The notes beneath the pieces are model-generated. The model was given only the letters and a program-made list of their open reading frames with translations. It ran no database searches and was not told where the DNA came from. From Candidatus Anaerobiospirillum merdipullorum (GTDB lineage: Bacteria; Pseudomonadota; Gammaproteobacteria; Enterobacterales; Succinivibrionaceae), in NCBI GenBank assembly GCA_018883895.1, contig JAHLFG010000070.1, positions 1-53,424 on the forward strand: a stretch of DNA of 53,424 bases. Reading direction: 5' to 3'. Of the stretch, positions 33,223 through 43,247 are shown piece after piece (the stretch's first letter is position 1; every line of letters begins with the position of its first letter). The position numbers were made by a program, and so were the translations under genes.

Positions 33223-35838
33223 GTGAAAAGAATGCTGATTAACGCCACTCAGCAAGAAGAGGTGCGCGTTGCCTTAGTCGATGGTCAGAAACTTTACGAT
33301 CTGGACATCGAATCCCCTGAACATGCCAATAAAAAAGCCAATATCTACAAGGGTCGCATTACCCGCATTGAACCCAGTCTGGAAGCGGCTTTCGTCGATT
33401 ATGGTATGGAACGTCATGGTTTCCTGCCCATTAAGGAAATTGCTCGCGAGTACTATCCGGCCGGTACCAATTTTGCCGATCACAATGCCTTAAAAACCTT
33501 ATTGCGTGAAGGGCAAGAAGTTATCGTGCAAATTGAAAAGGAAGAGCGTGGTCAAAAGGGCGCTGCCTTAACCACCTATATTTCCCTTGCTGGTAGCTAC
33601 TTAGTCTTAATGCCCAACAATCCCCGTGCCGGTGGTATTTCCCGCCGCATTGAAGGTGAAGAGCGTACCGAATTAAAGCAGGCTTTAGAGAGTATTGAGA
33701 TCCCCGAAGGCATGGGCGTCATTGTCCGTACCGCCGGCGTGGGTAAGAGTGCGGAGGAGCTCTCGTGGGACTTATCGATTCTCACCAAGCTGTGGGATAT
33801 GATTAAGAACACCGCCGCCCGTCGTGAAGCGCCTTTTCTTATCTATCAGGAATCCAATATTGCACTGCGTGCAGTGCGCGATTATCTGCGCCCGGACATT
33901 GGCGAAATCTTAGTTGACGATCGCCATGTCTTTGAGCAAATTCGCCAGCAAATTGAGTTAGTGCGCCCGGAATTTAGCAATCGCGTACATCTCTATACCG
34001 GCGATATCCCGCTGTTCTCCAAGTTCCAGATTGAGTCGCAGATTGAAAGCGCTTATCAGCGTGAAGTGCGTCTGCCCTCCGGCGGCGCGATTGTCATCGA
34101 CCCTACCGAGGCTTTAACCTCCATTGACGTCAATTCTGCTAAAGCCACTAAGGGCGGCGATATTGAAGAGACCGCTTTACAGACTAATATTGAGGCTGCA
34201 GAAGAAATTGCCCGTCAGTTACGGCTGCGCGATATTGGTGGTCTTATCGTCATCGACTTTATCGATATGACCCCCATTAAGAATCAGCGTGAAATTGAGG
34301 CCCGCATGCGTGAGGCGGTACGTCAGGACAGAGCGCGCATTCAGTTTAGCCGTATTTCGCGCTTTGGCCTGCTAGAAATGTCTCGTCAACGTCTGCGCCC
34401 GTCTTTAGAGGAATCAAGCGCCCACGTCTGCCCGATGTGTCAAGGCCAAGGTACCGTGCGTGATACCTCCTCGCTTGCCCTGTCGGTACTGCGTTTACTT
34501 GAAGAAGAGGCCCATAAGAATACCGGTAATGTTTTTGCCATTGCGCCGGTGGAAGTGGCGACCTTTATTCTCAATGAAAAGCGCGCCAAGCTTGCCGAAA
34601 TTGAAAAGCGCCATAAGATCAAGGTGTCAATTATCCCCGATCAACATATGATGCCGCCGCAATTTGAAGTGCAGCGTCTGCTGGGGCAAAATGCGCCGGG
34701 TTTTTATGACAGCACGACCTCAGTCTTAGAACAACGTGCCCAAGAGGCCCGCAAGGTGATGCAAGAGGCCATCTTAGAGCGTCAGGTAGAGCGCTCTGAG
34801 CAGGTGATGGCCAAAAATAGCTCGGAGCCGGCCATCGACCAAAGCTTTTTAAATGACATCACCAGCAAGGCCCCGCGTCATCCGCAACCTAAGGCTACGG
34901 TAAAAGAAGATCCAGCGATTAAGCCCTCCTTCTTTGCCCGCGTAGTCAAGGCCATAGGCGGCTTCTTTGCTAGCGACGAAACCCCAACGCAGCCTGCCAA
35001 AAAGCAGAGCAAGTCCAATGGACAGCGGCGCAATAACAATAATCGCCGTGGCCCCAATCAAAATGGTCGCCGTCCCAATCGCCCGGACAATCGCGAACGT
35101 CCGACACTAAATCAGGCCGATCGCGACAATCGTACACCGCACAGTGAGCGCCCGGACAGTCCGCGCCCAGAGCGTGCTGAGCGCCCGGAGCGTCAGAGCA
35201 GACGGCAAAATAGTGCCCCTAAGCCTGCGCCCAAGCGCCCGACCCCGAAGGCTGACAATGCAGAGGTACAAGCTCCGCGCCCGCCGCGCCAGAATCGTAC
35301 TCGTCCGCCACGTGCCGAAGGGGACAGTGCTCCGCGCCGGCGCAGTGCGGAGATCCCGGAGAATTTAAGCGGGGAGGCGCCGCGTTCCATTGCCAAGAGT
35401 CAAGCGATCGCTTTTGCCAAGGAGCGGGCAGAAAAGGCGGCTAAAGAAGAGCTACAGGCGGCCAAGCCCTATGTGCCGCAGCCAATTAGCTACACCGAAA
35501 GTGTCAGCGCTGAAGGTCCGTATACTGAGCTTGATTTTACCAAGCAGGTGCCGGCGCGCGACCCTCAGGAAGGTGCCCCGTTGCAAACTGCCGGCAAGAG
35601 CGGTGGTTTAAATGCCGCCAATAATACCGGTAGCATTGACAATATCTCTGAGCCGGCGGTCTTTACCTTAAGCTTTGGGATGGAACATCCGGCAAGACCT
35701 ACCGAAAGCTACACCCCGGTGGAAGTTTCTACCTACGGTAGTGGCTATAGCGGCGCGCGTGATATTTACGCAAGTAAGGTCATCGATACCACGCGCGATC
35801 CTGTAGCCCCGGATACCTTAACAGGTGAGGACAAGTAG
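33223..35838 (+). CDS. rne: Ribonuclease E
   Basis: An 871-residue endoribonuclease, the core of the RNA degradosome and of tRNA/rRNA processing. The catalytic half matches E. coli RNase E: an S1 domain within about residues 35-125, a 5'-sensor region, and the Mg-binding aspartates in SIDVNSAKATKG (near 300) and GLIVIDFIDM (near 343). The Zn-link is CPMCQGQG at about 403. The C-terminal part from about 590 is disordered, Arg/Pro/Asn-rich (RNA-binding, degradosome scaffold). It is shorter than E. coli RNase E (1,061). A membrane-anchor-like amphipathic stretch may be KPSFFARVVKAIGGFFA near 565-580. The start is GTG (VKRMLINA) with AAGGA upstream. The ORF extends to a TTG 12 codons earlier, which I reject. 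Confidence 0.95.
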   Translation: MKRMLINATQQEEVRVALVDGQKLYDLDIESPEHANKKANIYKGRITRIEPSLEAAFVDYGMERHGFLPIKEIAREYYPAGTNFADHNALKTLLREGQEVIVQIEKEERGQKGAALTTYISLAGSYLVLMPNNPRAGGISRRIEGEERTELKQALESIEIPEGMGVIVRTAGVGKSAEELSWDLSILTKLWDMIKNTAARREAPFLIYQESNIALRAVRDYLRPDIGEILVDDRHVFEQIRQQIELVRPEFSNRVHLYTGDIPLFSKFQIESQIESAYQREVRLPSGGAIVIDPTEALTSIDVNSAKATKGGDIEETALQTNIEAAEEIARQLRLRDIGGLIVIDFIDMTPIKNQREIEARMREAVRQDRARIQFSRISRFGLLEMSRQRLRPSLEESSAHVCPMCQGQGTVRDTSSLALSVLRLLEEEAHKNTGNVFAIAPVEVATFILNEKRAKLAEIEKRHKIKVSIIPDQHMMPPQFEVQRLLGQNAPGFYDSTTSVLEQRAQEARKVMQEAILERQVERSEQVMAKNSSEPAIDQSFLNDITSKAPRHPQPKATVKEDPAIKPSFFARVVKAIGGFFASDETPTQPAKKQSKSNGQRRNNNNRRGPNQNGRRPNRPDNRERPTLNQADRDNRTPHSERPDSPRPERAERPERQSRRQNSAPKPAPKRPTPKADNAEVQAPRPPRQNRTRPPRAEGDSAPRRRSAEIPENLSGEAPRSIAKSQAIAFAKERAEKAAKEELQAAKPYVPQPISYTESVSAEGPYTELDFTKQVPARDPQEGAPLQTAGKSGGLNAANNTGSIDNISEPAVFTLSFGMEHPARPTESYTPVEVSTYGSGYSGARDIYASKVIDTTRDPVAPDTLTGEDK

Positions 35839-35862
35839 GACCACGATAGGATGTTAAGAAAG

Positions 35863-35896
35863 ACGCTTGACTTTAATGTAAAGTCAGGCGTTTTTT
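35863..35896 (+). terminator. rne terminator
   Basis: A 12-bp stem with one G-U, ACGCTTGACTTT (35863-35874) and AAAGTCAGGCGT (35880-35891), followed by a T-run to 35896. Confidence 0.88.
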
Positions 35897-35935
35897 ATAC
35901 GCCAGACTATGAAGATAGGCCCCAAGGAGGCTTTG

Positions 35936-37795
35936 ATGGACAGCTCACTGCTCCCTAATATTTATGACTTTATCGCCCATACCTACCCTTTTTCCATGCT
36001 CTCTACGCTCGAGCAGGACACATTAGCCGCCGCCGTCAAGATTGCCTATTACGCCAAGGACGATGAAATTTGCGATGAGGCCTTAAGTGGGGTCGGTTTG
36101 TTTATGTTGCGCACCGGCTGTGCCGAGCAAATCAATCGCGATGGCAGCTTACGCGCGCGACTGAGTGTTGGCGATAGCTTTGGCTATACGCAGCTTAACA
36201 AGCACGGCCCGAGCGACTACAAGGTAGTCTTTTTAGAAAATAGTTTGGTATATATCATTTCGCGCCAAATTTTGGAGTTTATCAAAGCGCGCAATGAGCA
36301 CGTCGGGCGCTATTTTGACTGCCATGAATATGTACGCCTAACTTCGGCGCGCCACTATTTGCTCGATGGGGATGGCTATTTAAACTCGCGCTTAAAGCAA
36401 CGGGTGGATAGCGTCAGTCAAAAGCGCGTGGTCTGCGTTCCGCCCACCTGCACCCTGCAAGAATGTGCGCGGCGTTTATTGTTTACCGGCACCGAAATTG
36501 CGATGGTTACCACCCCCGATACGGCAGAGCTTATCGGCGTGGTCACCAAGTCTGATTTGGCCTTACGTGCCTTAGCCTCGGGACTACCCTATTCATCCCC
36601 GGTAAGTGCCATCATGAGTCCACATCCGGTGGTCATTGATGAATCCAAGCCCCTCTATCAGGTCTTAGAGAGCATGCTCTACCATCATGTGCAAAACTTG
36701 CCGGTCATGCATGGCAAGCAGGTAGTTGGGAGCGTCAATACCCGTGATTTATTACAAAACTCGCTCTTGCAACCTTTGTATTTGCTCAAAGCCATCAGTA
36801 AGCAAATTAGCATCAGCGATTTAAGTACGCTCGCGTCACAAAAGCAGGAGATCTTTGTCACCTTGATGGAGCTTAAGGTCGAGCCTGCGGTAATCCAACG
36901 CACCTTCACTAGAATTGCCGACGCCTTTGCCAAAAAGATCTGTCAGCTTGTGGAAAAATCTTTAGGCACGCCCCCGTGCAATTATGCCTTCTTTGCCGCA
37001 GGCTCACTGGCACGCGAGGAAGTGCATTTTCTATCCGATCAAGACAATGGCCTGGTTTACGAGCATGAACTGACAGCAGGTGAGCTTACCTACTTTAAGG
37101 TCTTTACCCATAAGGTGTGTACCGCCCTTGATGCCTGCGGCTATACTTGGTGTAGCGGCAACTATATGGCCTGCAAAGCCCAATGGTGTCAAAGTAGCCA
37201 GGGTTGGGAGCGCTATTATGACAAATGGATGTTAGAGCCTGATGCTCAGGCCCTGCTTGATAGCTCCGTGTTCTTTGATCTGCGCTGTTTATATGGTGAT
37301 GAGTTCTTGGTGACCAAATTAAAGCAAAAAATCATTACCAATGCCGCCAATAGCTCGCGCTTTTTAGCCCTACTCTGTCACAATGCGCTCGCGGTAAGTC
37401 CCCCATTGGGGCTATTTCGCCAATTTGTCTTAACCCGCGATGGCGAAAACAAACCGGCGCTGAACTTAAAGCATCAGGGCATCAATCTCATTGTCGAATT
37501 GGCCCGCCTCTATGCGCTGCAAAAACGTAGTTTGTGCGTCAATACCGCCGAGCGCTTGGAGCAGTCCTTAGACGATGCGGCAAGCGCGCGCGAGCTTATT
37601 GAGGCGCTTAACTTTTTAAACGATGTGCGCTTTGAGCATCAATATCAGGCACTTATGCACCATGAAAAGATCTCAAATTTACTGTCCCCGGATGAATTAA
37701 GTCAATTTGAGCGTAGCCACTTAAAGGATGCTTTTCGCATTATTTCACGCGGGCAAAGTGCCGCACAGGTGCACTTTACCAAGGGAGTGCTCTAA
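35936..37795 (+). CDS. cNMP-binding/CBS-domain nucleotidyltransferase-like protein
   Basis: A 619-residue cytoplasmic signalling-type protein. In order: a cyclic-nucleotide-binding-like domain (about 1-125), two CBS domains (about 150-275, with ELIGVVTKSDLALRALASG and QVVGSVNTRDLL) and a DUF294-type nucleotidyltransferase domain. The last has GSLAREEVHFLSDQDNGLVYE near 360, holding the GS...D-x-D pattern. A DUF294 C-terminal helical domain follows. This family resembles GlnD-like nucleotidyltransferases, but its substrate is unknown. The start is ATG at 35936 with a strong AAGGAGG. An ATG at 35909 lies upstream of that site and is rejected. The stop overlaps the ATG of the exonuclease gene (TAATG), a common pairing in gammaproteobacteria. 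Confidence 0.88.
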   Translation: MDSSLLPNIYDFIAHTYPFSMLSTLEQDTLAAAVKIAYYAKDDEICDEALSGVGLFMLRTGCAEQINRDGSLRARLSVGDSFGYTQLNKHGPSDYKVVFLENSLVYIISRQILEFIKARNEHVGRYFDCHEYVRLTSARHYLLDGDGYLNSRLKQRVDSVSQKRVVCVPPTCTLQECARRLLFTGTEIAMVTTPDTAELIGVVTKSDLALRALASGLPYSSPVSAIMSPHPVVIDESKPLYQVLESMLYHHVQNLPVMHGKQVVGSVNTRDLLQNSLLQPLYLLKAISKQISISDLSTLASQKQEIFVTLMELKVEPAVIQRTFTRIADAFAKKICQLVEKSLGTPPCNYAFFAAGSLAREEVHFLSDQDNGLVYEHELTAGELTYFKVFTHKVCTALDACGYTWCSGNYMACKAQWCQSSQGWERYYDKWMLEPDAQALLDSSVFFDLRCLYGDEFLVTKLKQKIITNAANSSRFLALLCHNALAVSPPLGLFRQFVLTRDGENKPALNLKHQGINLIVELARLYALQKRSLCVNTAERLEQSLDDAASARELIEALNFLNDVRFEHQYQALMHHEKISNLLSPDELSQFERSHLKDAFRIISRGQSAAQVHFTKGVL

Positions 37796-38490
37796 TGCTC
37801 TTTGATAAGTTAAAGCATTTAGAAAAGCTGCGCCGCAAGGCCTTAAAAGATCCGCAATTAGAGCCGTCCCTTGCGCCCTTTTTTGCCGCGCCGTTGCCAT
37901 CCCACGACAGTCCCTTGCGCAACCTTGACTTTGTGGCCTTAGACTTTGAGACCACCGGGCTTGATTTTGCCCACGATAAGGTGCTCTCCATCGGTGGCGT
38001 TAAGATGCATGGCCTGCAAATTGACTTTGGCTCGTGCTTTCATCACTTTTTAGTTGAGCCAGAATGTTGCATAAATCCACAAGCGGCACTTATCAATCAA
38101 ATCACGCCCGAGGCTCTTGCTCAGGGCATGAGCCTAAATGAGGCGCGCGACTTTTTAATTGATACCTTGCATGGGCATATCATCATTTGTCATGCCGCAG
38201 TAATTGAGCATAGCTTTTTATTTAACATGTTGGGCCTTAAGTCATCCTTTCCCCTGCCCTTAATCTTTTTGGATACCATGAAAATTGAGCGCTCCTTAAT
38301 CCATCGCCCGCAGGGAAAAGAGGATTTACGTCTGGCAACTATTCGACAAAAACGCCAATTGCCGCCTTACGTGGCGCACAATGCGCTTGCCGATGCGGTG
38401 GCCACCGCCGAAGTATTTTTGGCGCAGGTAAAAGATGTCTTTGGCAAGGATGAGCCCAAATTAGGCCCGCTGTTTACGCGCTCGTGCTAG
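37795..38490 (+). CDS. DnaQ-family 3'-5' exonuclease (DEDDh)
   Basis: A 231-residue exonuclease-fold protein. ExoI FVALDFETTGLDF (near residue 41-53) supplies the D-x-E pair. ExoII is around IICHAAVIEHSFL (about 130-142), and ExoIII is HNALADAVATAEVF near 204, with the histidine and aspartate of the DEDDh type. The N-terminal 35 residues are basic and helical. It is translationally coupled to the CBS/nucleotidyltransferase gene. It resembles the stand-alone exonucleases next to DUF294 proteins rather than the polymerase III epsilon subunit, which is encoded near rnhA. Confidence 0.9.
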   Translation: MLFDKLKHLEKLRRKALKDPQLEPSLAPFFAAPLPSHDSPLRNLDFVALDFETTGLDFAHDKVLSIGGVKMHGLQIDFGSCFHHFLVEPECCINPQAALINQITPEALAQGMSLNEARDFLIDTLHGHIIICHAAVIEHSFLFNMLGLKSSFPLPLIFLDTMKIERSLIHRPQGKEDLRLATIRQKRQLPPYVAHNALADAVATAEVFLAQVKDVFGKDEPKLGPLFTRSC

Positions 38491-38527
38491 GGGCGCGCTG
38501 AAGTTTTAACCGCTTTGGCTGTACCGA

Positions 38528-38759
38528 TTGTAGACCTTTATAAGCTAGAGTATATTTTTTAATGGATTTTCATAGGTCAGGAGACGCGACCTGGAATCTT
38601 GGTTTAATAACACTTAACTTAGCAAAGGATCTTCTTTAACAATCTAAGTTTTTGCCCCGTAAAATTAAGTTCTCTACTTAAGGCTTAGCAGTTTGTGGGC
38701 CGTTTTGTGATCCAAGAAGGAAAATTTAAGCCTGTTACCGCCTGCAAGAGCGCAGGCGG
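38528..38759 (+). other. Gene-free interval with promoter-like element and GC hairpin
   Basis: The 293 bases between the exonuclease and suhB contain no ORF. A promoter-like TTGTAG-N17-TATATT lies at 38528-38556. An AGGTC/GACCT short stem follows near 38575-38593. A perfect 8-bp hairpin CCGCCTGC / GCAGGCGG (38738-38745 and 38752-38759) precedes the suhB stop. The hairpin has no T tract on either side. It could end suhB transcripts, a small RNA on the plus strand, or both. Confidence 0.3.
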
Positions 38760-38783
38760 CAATAGGAAAGGAAGAGCTAAAAC

Positions 38784-39593
38784 TTACTTTAAGATGGCAG
38801 GTAAGTCGGCAGGCTTGGTGACTTCAGTCAATAAGCCCTTGACGATGCTCGGGGCGCCACAGAGGATGTTGCCGGTCTTGTGGAACTTGTCGATGTCGCC
38901 AGCAAAATCGGTGACCAGACCACCGGCCTCACGCACCAAGAGCTCGCCTGCCGCATAATCCCACGGCTTTAAGCCCAACTCTAAATAACCGTCGCAACGG
39001 CCGCAGGCCACATAAGCCATATCCAGCGAAGCACAGCCGGTACGGCGAATATCAGCGGTATGGTCAATTAAACGGCGCATCACCGGCATAAAGGCATCCA
39101 TCTTCTCGCGATAACGAGCCGGAGGAGCGGTATGGATCACGGCACCAGCTAAGGTCGGACGCTTGCTGACGCGAATACGGCGGCCATTTAAGGAGGCACC
39201 CTCGCCACGGGCGGCGGTGAACATCTCATTTAACATCGGATCGAAAACGACGGCAACTTCCGGACGACCGCGATAACGCAGGCCGATGGATACCGCGCAA
39301 TGCGGCACGCCGAGGACGAAATTGGTGGTACCGTCAATCGGGTCAATAACCCAGCAGTACTCTGCATCCGGATTGCCAATCAGCCCGTTTTCCTCGCCGA
39401 GGATCGCATGATCACGATAGGACTTGAGCAAAATTGAAGTGATGGTCTGCTCGCACTCTTTATCAATCGTGGTCACTAAGTCGTCAACGTGCTTTTCTTC
39501 AACCGTAAATTGATCTTGGCGGCCTAAATTACGGGCAATTAAATTGCCGGCAGTACGGGCAGCGCGTACTGCAATATTCAGCATCGGATGCAT
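38784..39593 (-). CDS. suhB: Inositol monophosphatase family protein SuhB
   Basis: A 269-residue Mg-dependent phosphatase of the inositol monophosphatase family. The metal-binding motifs are GEENG near residue 66 and WVIDPIDGTTNFVLGVPHCAVSI near 82-104. The C-terminal KPWDYAAGELLVREAGG follows near 215. In E. coli SuhB also joins the rRNA antitermination complex with NusA. Length matches (267). ATG with poor upstream purine run but alignment supports it. Divergent from the UPF0149 gene. Confidence 0.95.
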   Translation of the reverse strand: MHPMLNIAVRAARTAGNLIARNLGRQDQFTVEEKHVDDLVTTIDKECEQTITSILLKSYRDHAILGEENGLIGNPDAEYCWVIDPIDGTTNFVLGVPHCAVSIGLRYRGRPEVAVVFDPMLNEMFTAARGEGASLNGRRIRVSKRPTLAGAVIHTAPPARYREKMDAFMPVMRRLIDHTADIRRTGCASLDMAYVACGRCDGYLELGLKPWDYAAGELLVREAGGLVTDFAGDIDKFHKTGNILCGAPSIVKGLLTEVTKPADLPAILK

Positions 39594-39723
39594 ATTTAAA
39601 AAGAGCTCTCTGAAGTTAAAAACGCCAGGGTAGGAAAATCTACCAACCTGCTGACTAAATGGCAGGCACGCGCATTATAATATCTTTTCGCCCTTTGATA
39701 AAGATATTGAGGAACTTAGATTT

Positions 39724-40260
39724 ATGCAGATTTTAGGCGCACGCTTTGACGAACTTAAAAAAGAGTTACAGACTCTGCAGGCAGCCGACGGCCCGGCGGT
39801 GTGGCAAGGTCTTATTCTAGGTTTAAGTGCGCGCGGGCTTAGCGCCGACAGCCGCATGTTGCGCGATACCGTAGCCGCGGTGCTCAATGACGGCCAACCG
39901 CTCCCCGGCGCCCTGATTGCCATTATCACCGAGTTGGCCATAGATGCCCAAGATGGCTTTAATAAGGACAATCTGCCCTTGATGCTCCCTAAGAGCGGAC
40001 AGCAAGCACGCCTGCAGGCTTTGGCTGACTTATGCTACGGCCTTACTTTGGGACTTGCCTATGATCCCAAAGCTGCGGCACAGCAGGTGGCGCAAAAGGT
40101 CAGCTCACCGCAACGCTTGGAGTTCTTGCGCACCTTACAGCAATTGCAACAAGTTGACCCTGACAGTAGCCTTGAGGAAGAGGACTTTAAGGCCGTGCTC
40201 GACTTTATTGAAAGCGAGCTTTTACGCGAACACAACCGTAGCGTCAAGGCTCACGCCTAA
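39724..40260 (+). CDS. UPF0149 (YgfB/YecA-type) family protein
   Basis: A 178-residue helical cytoplasmic protein that resembles UPF0149/YgfB. It has an N-terminal [13 protein letters not shown] block (about 27-39) and a middle [20 protein letters not shown] block, comparable to the family's WCxGFLxGLG. The acidic C-terminus [19 protein letters not shown] also fits. YgfB proteins are small dimeric regulators, reported to dampen regulators in Pseudomonas. No zinc-binding SEC-C tail is present. It begins with GAGGA 11 bases upstream. Its stop overlaps the convergent uvrB stop by four bases. Confidence 0.72.
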   Translation: MQILGARFDELKKELQTLQAADGPAVWQGLILGLSARGLSADSRMLRDTVAAVLNDGQPLPGALIAIITELAIDAQDGFNKDNLPLMLPKSGQQARLQALADLCYGLTLGLAYDPKAAAQQVAQKVSSPQRLEFLRTLQQLQQVDPDSSLEEEDFKAVLDFIESELLREHNRSVKAHA

Positions 40261-42302
40261 CTTACCCGTCCTGGCAGCAGCATTAACATCTGCTGCAGGG
40301 CTTGCATCTCATCGCGCACCGCCGCCGCCTCTTCAAATTTAAGCTCACGGGCCAGCTTTAACATCTGCACGTTAAGCTTATCAATCTTGGCACTAAGCTC
40401 CTTGGGACTTAATTTTGCCTGCTGCGCCTCCCATTGCTTACGAGAGATGGGTTGCTTACGCTTCTCCTCCGGGGCCTTAAAGGACGCCGTTTGCTTTAAG
40501 GCCACTTCCATCACATCGACAATCTTCTTTTTAATCTGCTGCGGCTTGATGTGATGGTCCTCATTAAACTCCTGCTGCAGCTTACGCCGTCTGGCGGTGA
40601 CTTCCATGGTCTCCTTCATCGCCGGGGTCACCTTATCGGCATAGAAGATGGCCTTGCCATGAATATTACGGGCCGCACGCCCTACGGTCTGAATTAAAGA
40701 GCGCGCTGAGCGTAAAAAGCCTTCTTTGTCCGCATCCAGGACTGCCACCAAGGACACCTCCGGCATATCTAGGCCCTCACGCAAGAGGTTAATACCCACC
40801 AAGGTATCAAATTCTCCTAAGCGCAAATCGCGAATGATCTCCATGCGCTCGACAGCATCGATATCAGAGTGTAAATAGCGCACCTTAAGGCCGTGCTCTT
40901 CTAAATACGAGGTCAGCTCCTCGGCCATTTTCTTGGTAAGTGTGGTGACTAAGACGCGCTCTTGTTGCGCCACGCGCAGTTGAATCTCCGACATCAAATC
41001 ATCTACCTGTGAGGCCACCGGGCGCACTTCAATTTCCGGATCGAGTAGCCCCGTCGGGCGAATAATTTGCTCCACTACCTGCGACGACTCTTGCAACTCA
41101 TAGTCCGCCGGCGTGGCCGACACATAGATAGTCTGCGGTTGCAGGCGCACAAATTCGTCAAATTTAAGCGGCCGATTGTCAAAGGCCGACGGTAGACGGA
41201 AACCAAAATTGACTAAGTTTTCCTTACGCGAGCGATCGCCGCGGTACATTGCGCCAATTTGCGGTACCGTCACATGCGACTCATCGATAATCAGCAAACC
41301 ATCGTCAGGCAGATAGTCAAATAAACAAGGCGGCGGCTCCCCAGGCTTACGGCCGGTTAAATAGCGTGAGTAATTCTCAATGCCCGAGCAATAGCCCAGC
41401 TCATTTATCATCTCAATGTCATAGGCGGTGCGCTCGCGCAGCCGCTGCTCTTCCAAGAGCTTATGCTCTTTTAAAAAGAAATCACAGCGCTCTTTAAGCT
41501 CGACCTTAATCTGCTCGACGGCATTTAACAGTACCTCACGCGGGGTGACGTAATGGGTTTTGGGGAAGATGGTTACGCGCGGCAGGCGCTGCAAGATTTG
41601 CCCGGTTAAGGGGTCAAAGGTGGAGAGGTTTTCCACCTCATCATCAAAAAGCTCAATGCGCACGGCATAGCCATCAGATTCGGCCGGAAAGACATCAATG
41701 ACCTCACCGCGTACTCTAAAGGTAGCACGCTCAAAGGCCACATCATTGCGCGTGTACTGCAAGGTGGCCAAACGCTCCACAATCTCCTGCTGCGTGATAA
41801 GCTCTCCCCGGCTTAAGTGCAACATCATCTTTAAATAAGTTTCCGGCTCACCTAGGCCATAGATGGCCGAGACGGAGCAGACAATGATGACATCGCGCCG
41901 CTCCATTAAGGCCTTGGTGGCCGACAGGCGCATCTGATCGATATGCTCATTGACCTTAGCGTCTTTTTCAATAAAGGTATCGGTGGCGGCGATATAGGCC
42001 TCCGGCTGATAATAATCGTAGTAGGAGACAAAATATTCCACCGCGTTTTTGGGAAAGAACTCGCGCATCTCACCGTACAATTGCGCCGCCAAGGTCTTAT
42101 TGTGCGACAAGATCATGGTCGGGCGATTGAGTTTGGCAATCACATTGGCCATGGTAAAGGTCTTACCTGAGCCGGTGACGCCCAGCAAAGTCTGCGCACT
42201 ATCCCCCGCCTCAATCCCGGCTACCAACTTATCAATTGCCGCCTGCTGATCGCCTGCCGGGCCAAAGGGCGCAACCAGCTCAAAGCCTTTTCTTACTGCC
42301 AC
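40257..42302 (-). CDS. uvrB: Excinuclease ABC subunit B
   Basis: A 681-residue nucleotide-excision-repair protein that receives DNA from UvrA, verifies damage and positions UvrC. Helicase motif I is [16 protein letters not shown] (about 38-53). The beta-hairpin region is [16 protein letters not shown] (about 89-104). [22 protein letters not shown] is motif II and downstream. The C-terminal UVR domain near 640-675 ([30 protein letters not shown]) binds UvrC. Length is usual (E. coli 673). No LexA-type box was seen just upstream. Confidence 0.98.
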   Translation of the reverse strand: MAVRKGFELVAPFGPAGDQQAAIDKLVAGIEAGDSAQTLLGVTGSGKTFTMANVIAKLNRPTMILSHNKTLAAQLYGEMREFFPKNAVEYFVSYYDYYQPEAYIAATDTFIEKDAKVNEHIDQMRLSATKALMERRDVIIVCSVSAIYGLGEPETYLKMMLHLSRGELITQQEIVERLATLQYTRNDVAFERATFRVRGEVIDVFPAESDGYAVRIELFDDEVENLSTFDPLTGQILQRLPRVTIFPKTHYVTPREVLLNAVEQIKVELKERCDFFLKEHKLLEEQRLRERTAYDIEMINELGYCSGIENYSRYLTGRKPGEPPPCLFDYLPDDGLLIIDESHVTVPQIGAMYRGDRSRKENLVNFGFRLPSAFDNRPLKFDEFVRLQPQTIYVSATPADYELQESSQVVEQIIRPTGLLDPEIEVRPVASQVDDLMSEIQLRVAQQERVLVTTLTKKMAEELTSYLEEHGLKVRYLHSDIDAVERMEIIRDLRLGEFDTLVGINLLREGLDMPEVSLVAVLDADKEGFLRSARSLIQTVGRAARNIHGKAIFYADKVTPAMKETMEVTARRRKLQQEFNEDHHIKPQQIKKKIVDVMEVALKQTASFKAPEEKRKQPISRKQWEAQQAKLSPKELSAKIDKLNVQMLKLARELKFEEAAAVRDEMQALQQMLMLLPGRVS

Positions 42303-42313
42303 CGTTTACTGCC

Positions 42314-42787
42314 TTAACTACCCATGTCCTGTAAAGTATCGCCGGTAACGCGGAGCATCACCCACTCTTCTAAAGGCTTGGCGCCTAAATTTTGATAAAA
42401 GTTAAGTGACGGGGTATTCCATTTAAGGCACGACCACTCCAAACGCCCACAACCACGCTCGACGCACAATTTGGCCAAGGCGCGTAATAACAAGGTGCCA
42501 TAACCCTGCCCGCGCGCTTCAGGGAGGACAAAGAGATCTTCTAAATAAATGCCAGCTCTGCCCAAGAAGGTGGAGAAATTATGGAAAAAAAGCGCCATGC
42601 CCACTTCCTTACCCTCATCATTGAGCGCAAAGAGCACCTCGGCTTTCTTTTTATCAAACAGCCACTCTTTAAGTAGCTCCGGGGTCGCCACCACTTCATG
42701 CTCTAAATGCTCATATTCTGCCAAGCGCCAAATGAAGGATAAAATAAGCTCCACATCATCGGGGGTGGCTGCTCTTACCTTAGCCAT
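42314..42787 (-). CDS. GNAT family N-acetyltransferase
   Basis: A 157-residue acetyl-CoA-dependent N-acetyltransferase. The acetyl-CoA-binding motif A is YLEDLFVLPEARGQGYGTLLLRALAKL, with the R/Q-x-x-G-x-G/A pattern. The C-terminal WNTPSLNFYQNLGAKPLEEWVMLRV is typical of the diamine (spermidine/spermine-type) branch. The substrate is probably a polyamine or small amine, inferred. The start is ATG at 42787 with TAAAGGAG upstream. The ORF runs 25 codons further without support. 11 bases upstream of uvrB and likely co-transcribed. Confidence 0.88.
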   Translation of the reverse strand: MAKVRAATPDDVELILSFIWRLAEYEHLEHEVVATPELLKEWLFDKKKAEVLFALNDEGKEVGMALFFHNFSTFLGRAGIYLEDLFVLPEARGQGYGTLLLRALAKLCVERGCGRLEWSCLKWNTPSLNFYQNLGAKPLEEWVMLRVTGDTLQDMGS

Positions 42788-42919
42788 GCAAACTCCTTTA
42801 CGACACGCAAAATTAAAACAGCTCATTGTAACACGCCCCTTGCAAGCGGAGATGTGGCACATAAAACGTTTTATTTACAGTTTGTTAGCAAAAATTTCTT
42901 AAATTTTTTGCCTGAATGC

Positions 42920-42948
42920 TTGACAGCCCTTACTTCTGTCTATAAAAT
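42920..42948 (+). promoter_or_regulatory. Promoter of tRNA-Asn copy 1
   Basis: TTGACA at 42920-42925 and TAAAAT at 42943-42948 have a 17-base spacer. An 8-bp inverted repeat GTTTTCAG / CTGAAAAC follows in the leader. Confidence 0.7.
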
Positions 42949-42955
42949 GTACACC

Positions 42956-42977
42956 GTTTTCAGCGCTGACTGAAAAC
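42956..42977 (+). promoter_or_regulatory. Leader inverted repeat of tRNA-Asn copy 1
   Basis: GTTTTCAG (42956-42963) and CTGAAAAC (42970-42977) with loop CGCTGA, at the expected transcription start. The same element, with one base changed in the loop, precedes the other tRNA-Asn at 46523-46544. Confidence 0.6.
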
Positions 42978-43002
42978 AACAACTTAAGAATTTTTCTTGC
43001 GT

Positions 43003-43078
43003 TCCTCCTTAGTTCAGTCGGTAGAACGGCGGACTGTTAATCCGTATGTCGCTGGTTCAAGTCCAGTAGGAGGAGCCA
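43003..43078 (+). tRNA. tRNA-Asn (GTT)
   Basis: A 76-base tRNA with 7-bp acceptor stem TCCTCCT / AGGAGGA, encoded CCA end and T-loop TTCAAGT. The anticodon arm GCGGA-CTGTTAA-TCCGT gives anticodon GTT. It is closely similar to E. coli tRNA-Asn. Identical to the copy at 46566-46641. Confidence 0.97.
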
Positions 43079-43089
43079 AGAAACAAAGG

Positions 43090-43110
43090 CCGGCACCATG
43101 CCGGTTTTTT
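43090..43110 (+). terminator. Terminator of tRNA-Asn copy 1
   Basis: CCGGCA (43090-43095) and TGCCGG (43099-43104) with loop CCA, then six T. Confidence 0.85.
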
Positions 43111-43247
43111 CGTTTTTATCCCCCTGACAAAGACCACCGCAAGATAGCAAAAAATATATCCCGCACTAGTCATTAATAGGTAAGTTTGCCTGAAGATAGC
43201 AAAAACATGCGCTTGCATTTGCCACGAAAATGTTTGCGCTGTGACGT

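Noticed and set aside
35909..35935. Upstream ATG for the CBS/nucleotidyltransferase gene
   Set aside because: The AAGGAGG site lies downstream of it and correctly spaced for the ATG at 35936.
43140..43207. Direct repeat AAGATAGCAAAAA as a mobile-element scar
   Set aside because: Only two short copies with no element between them. It may be chance in AT-rich sequence.
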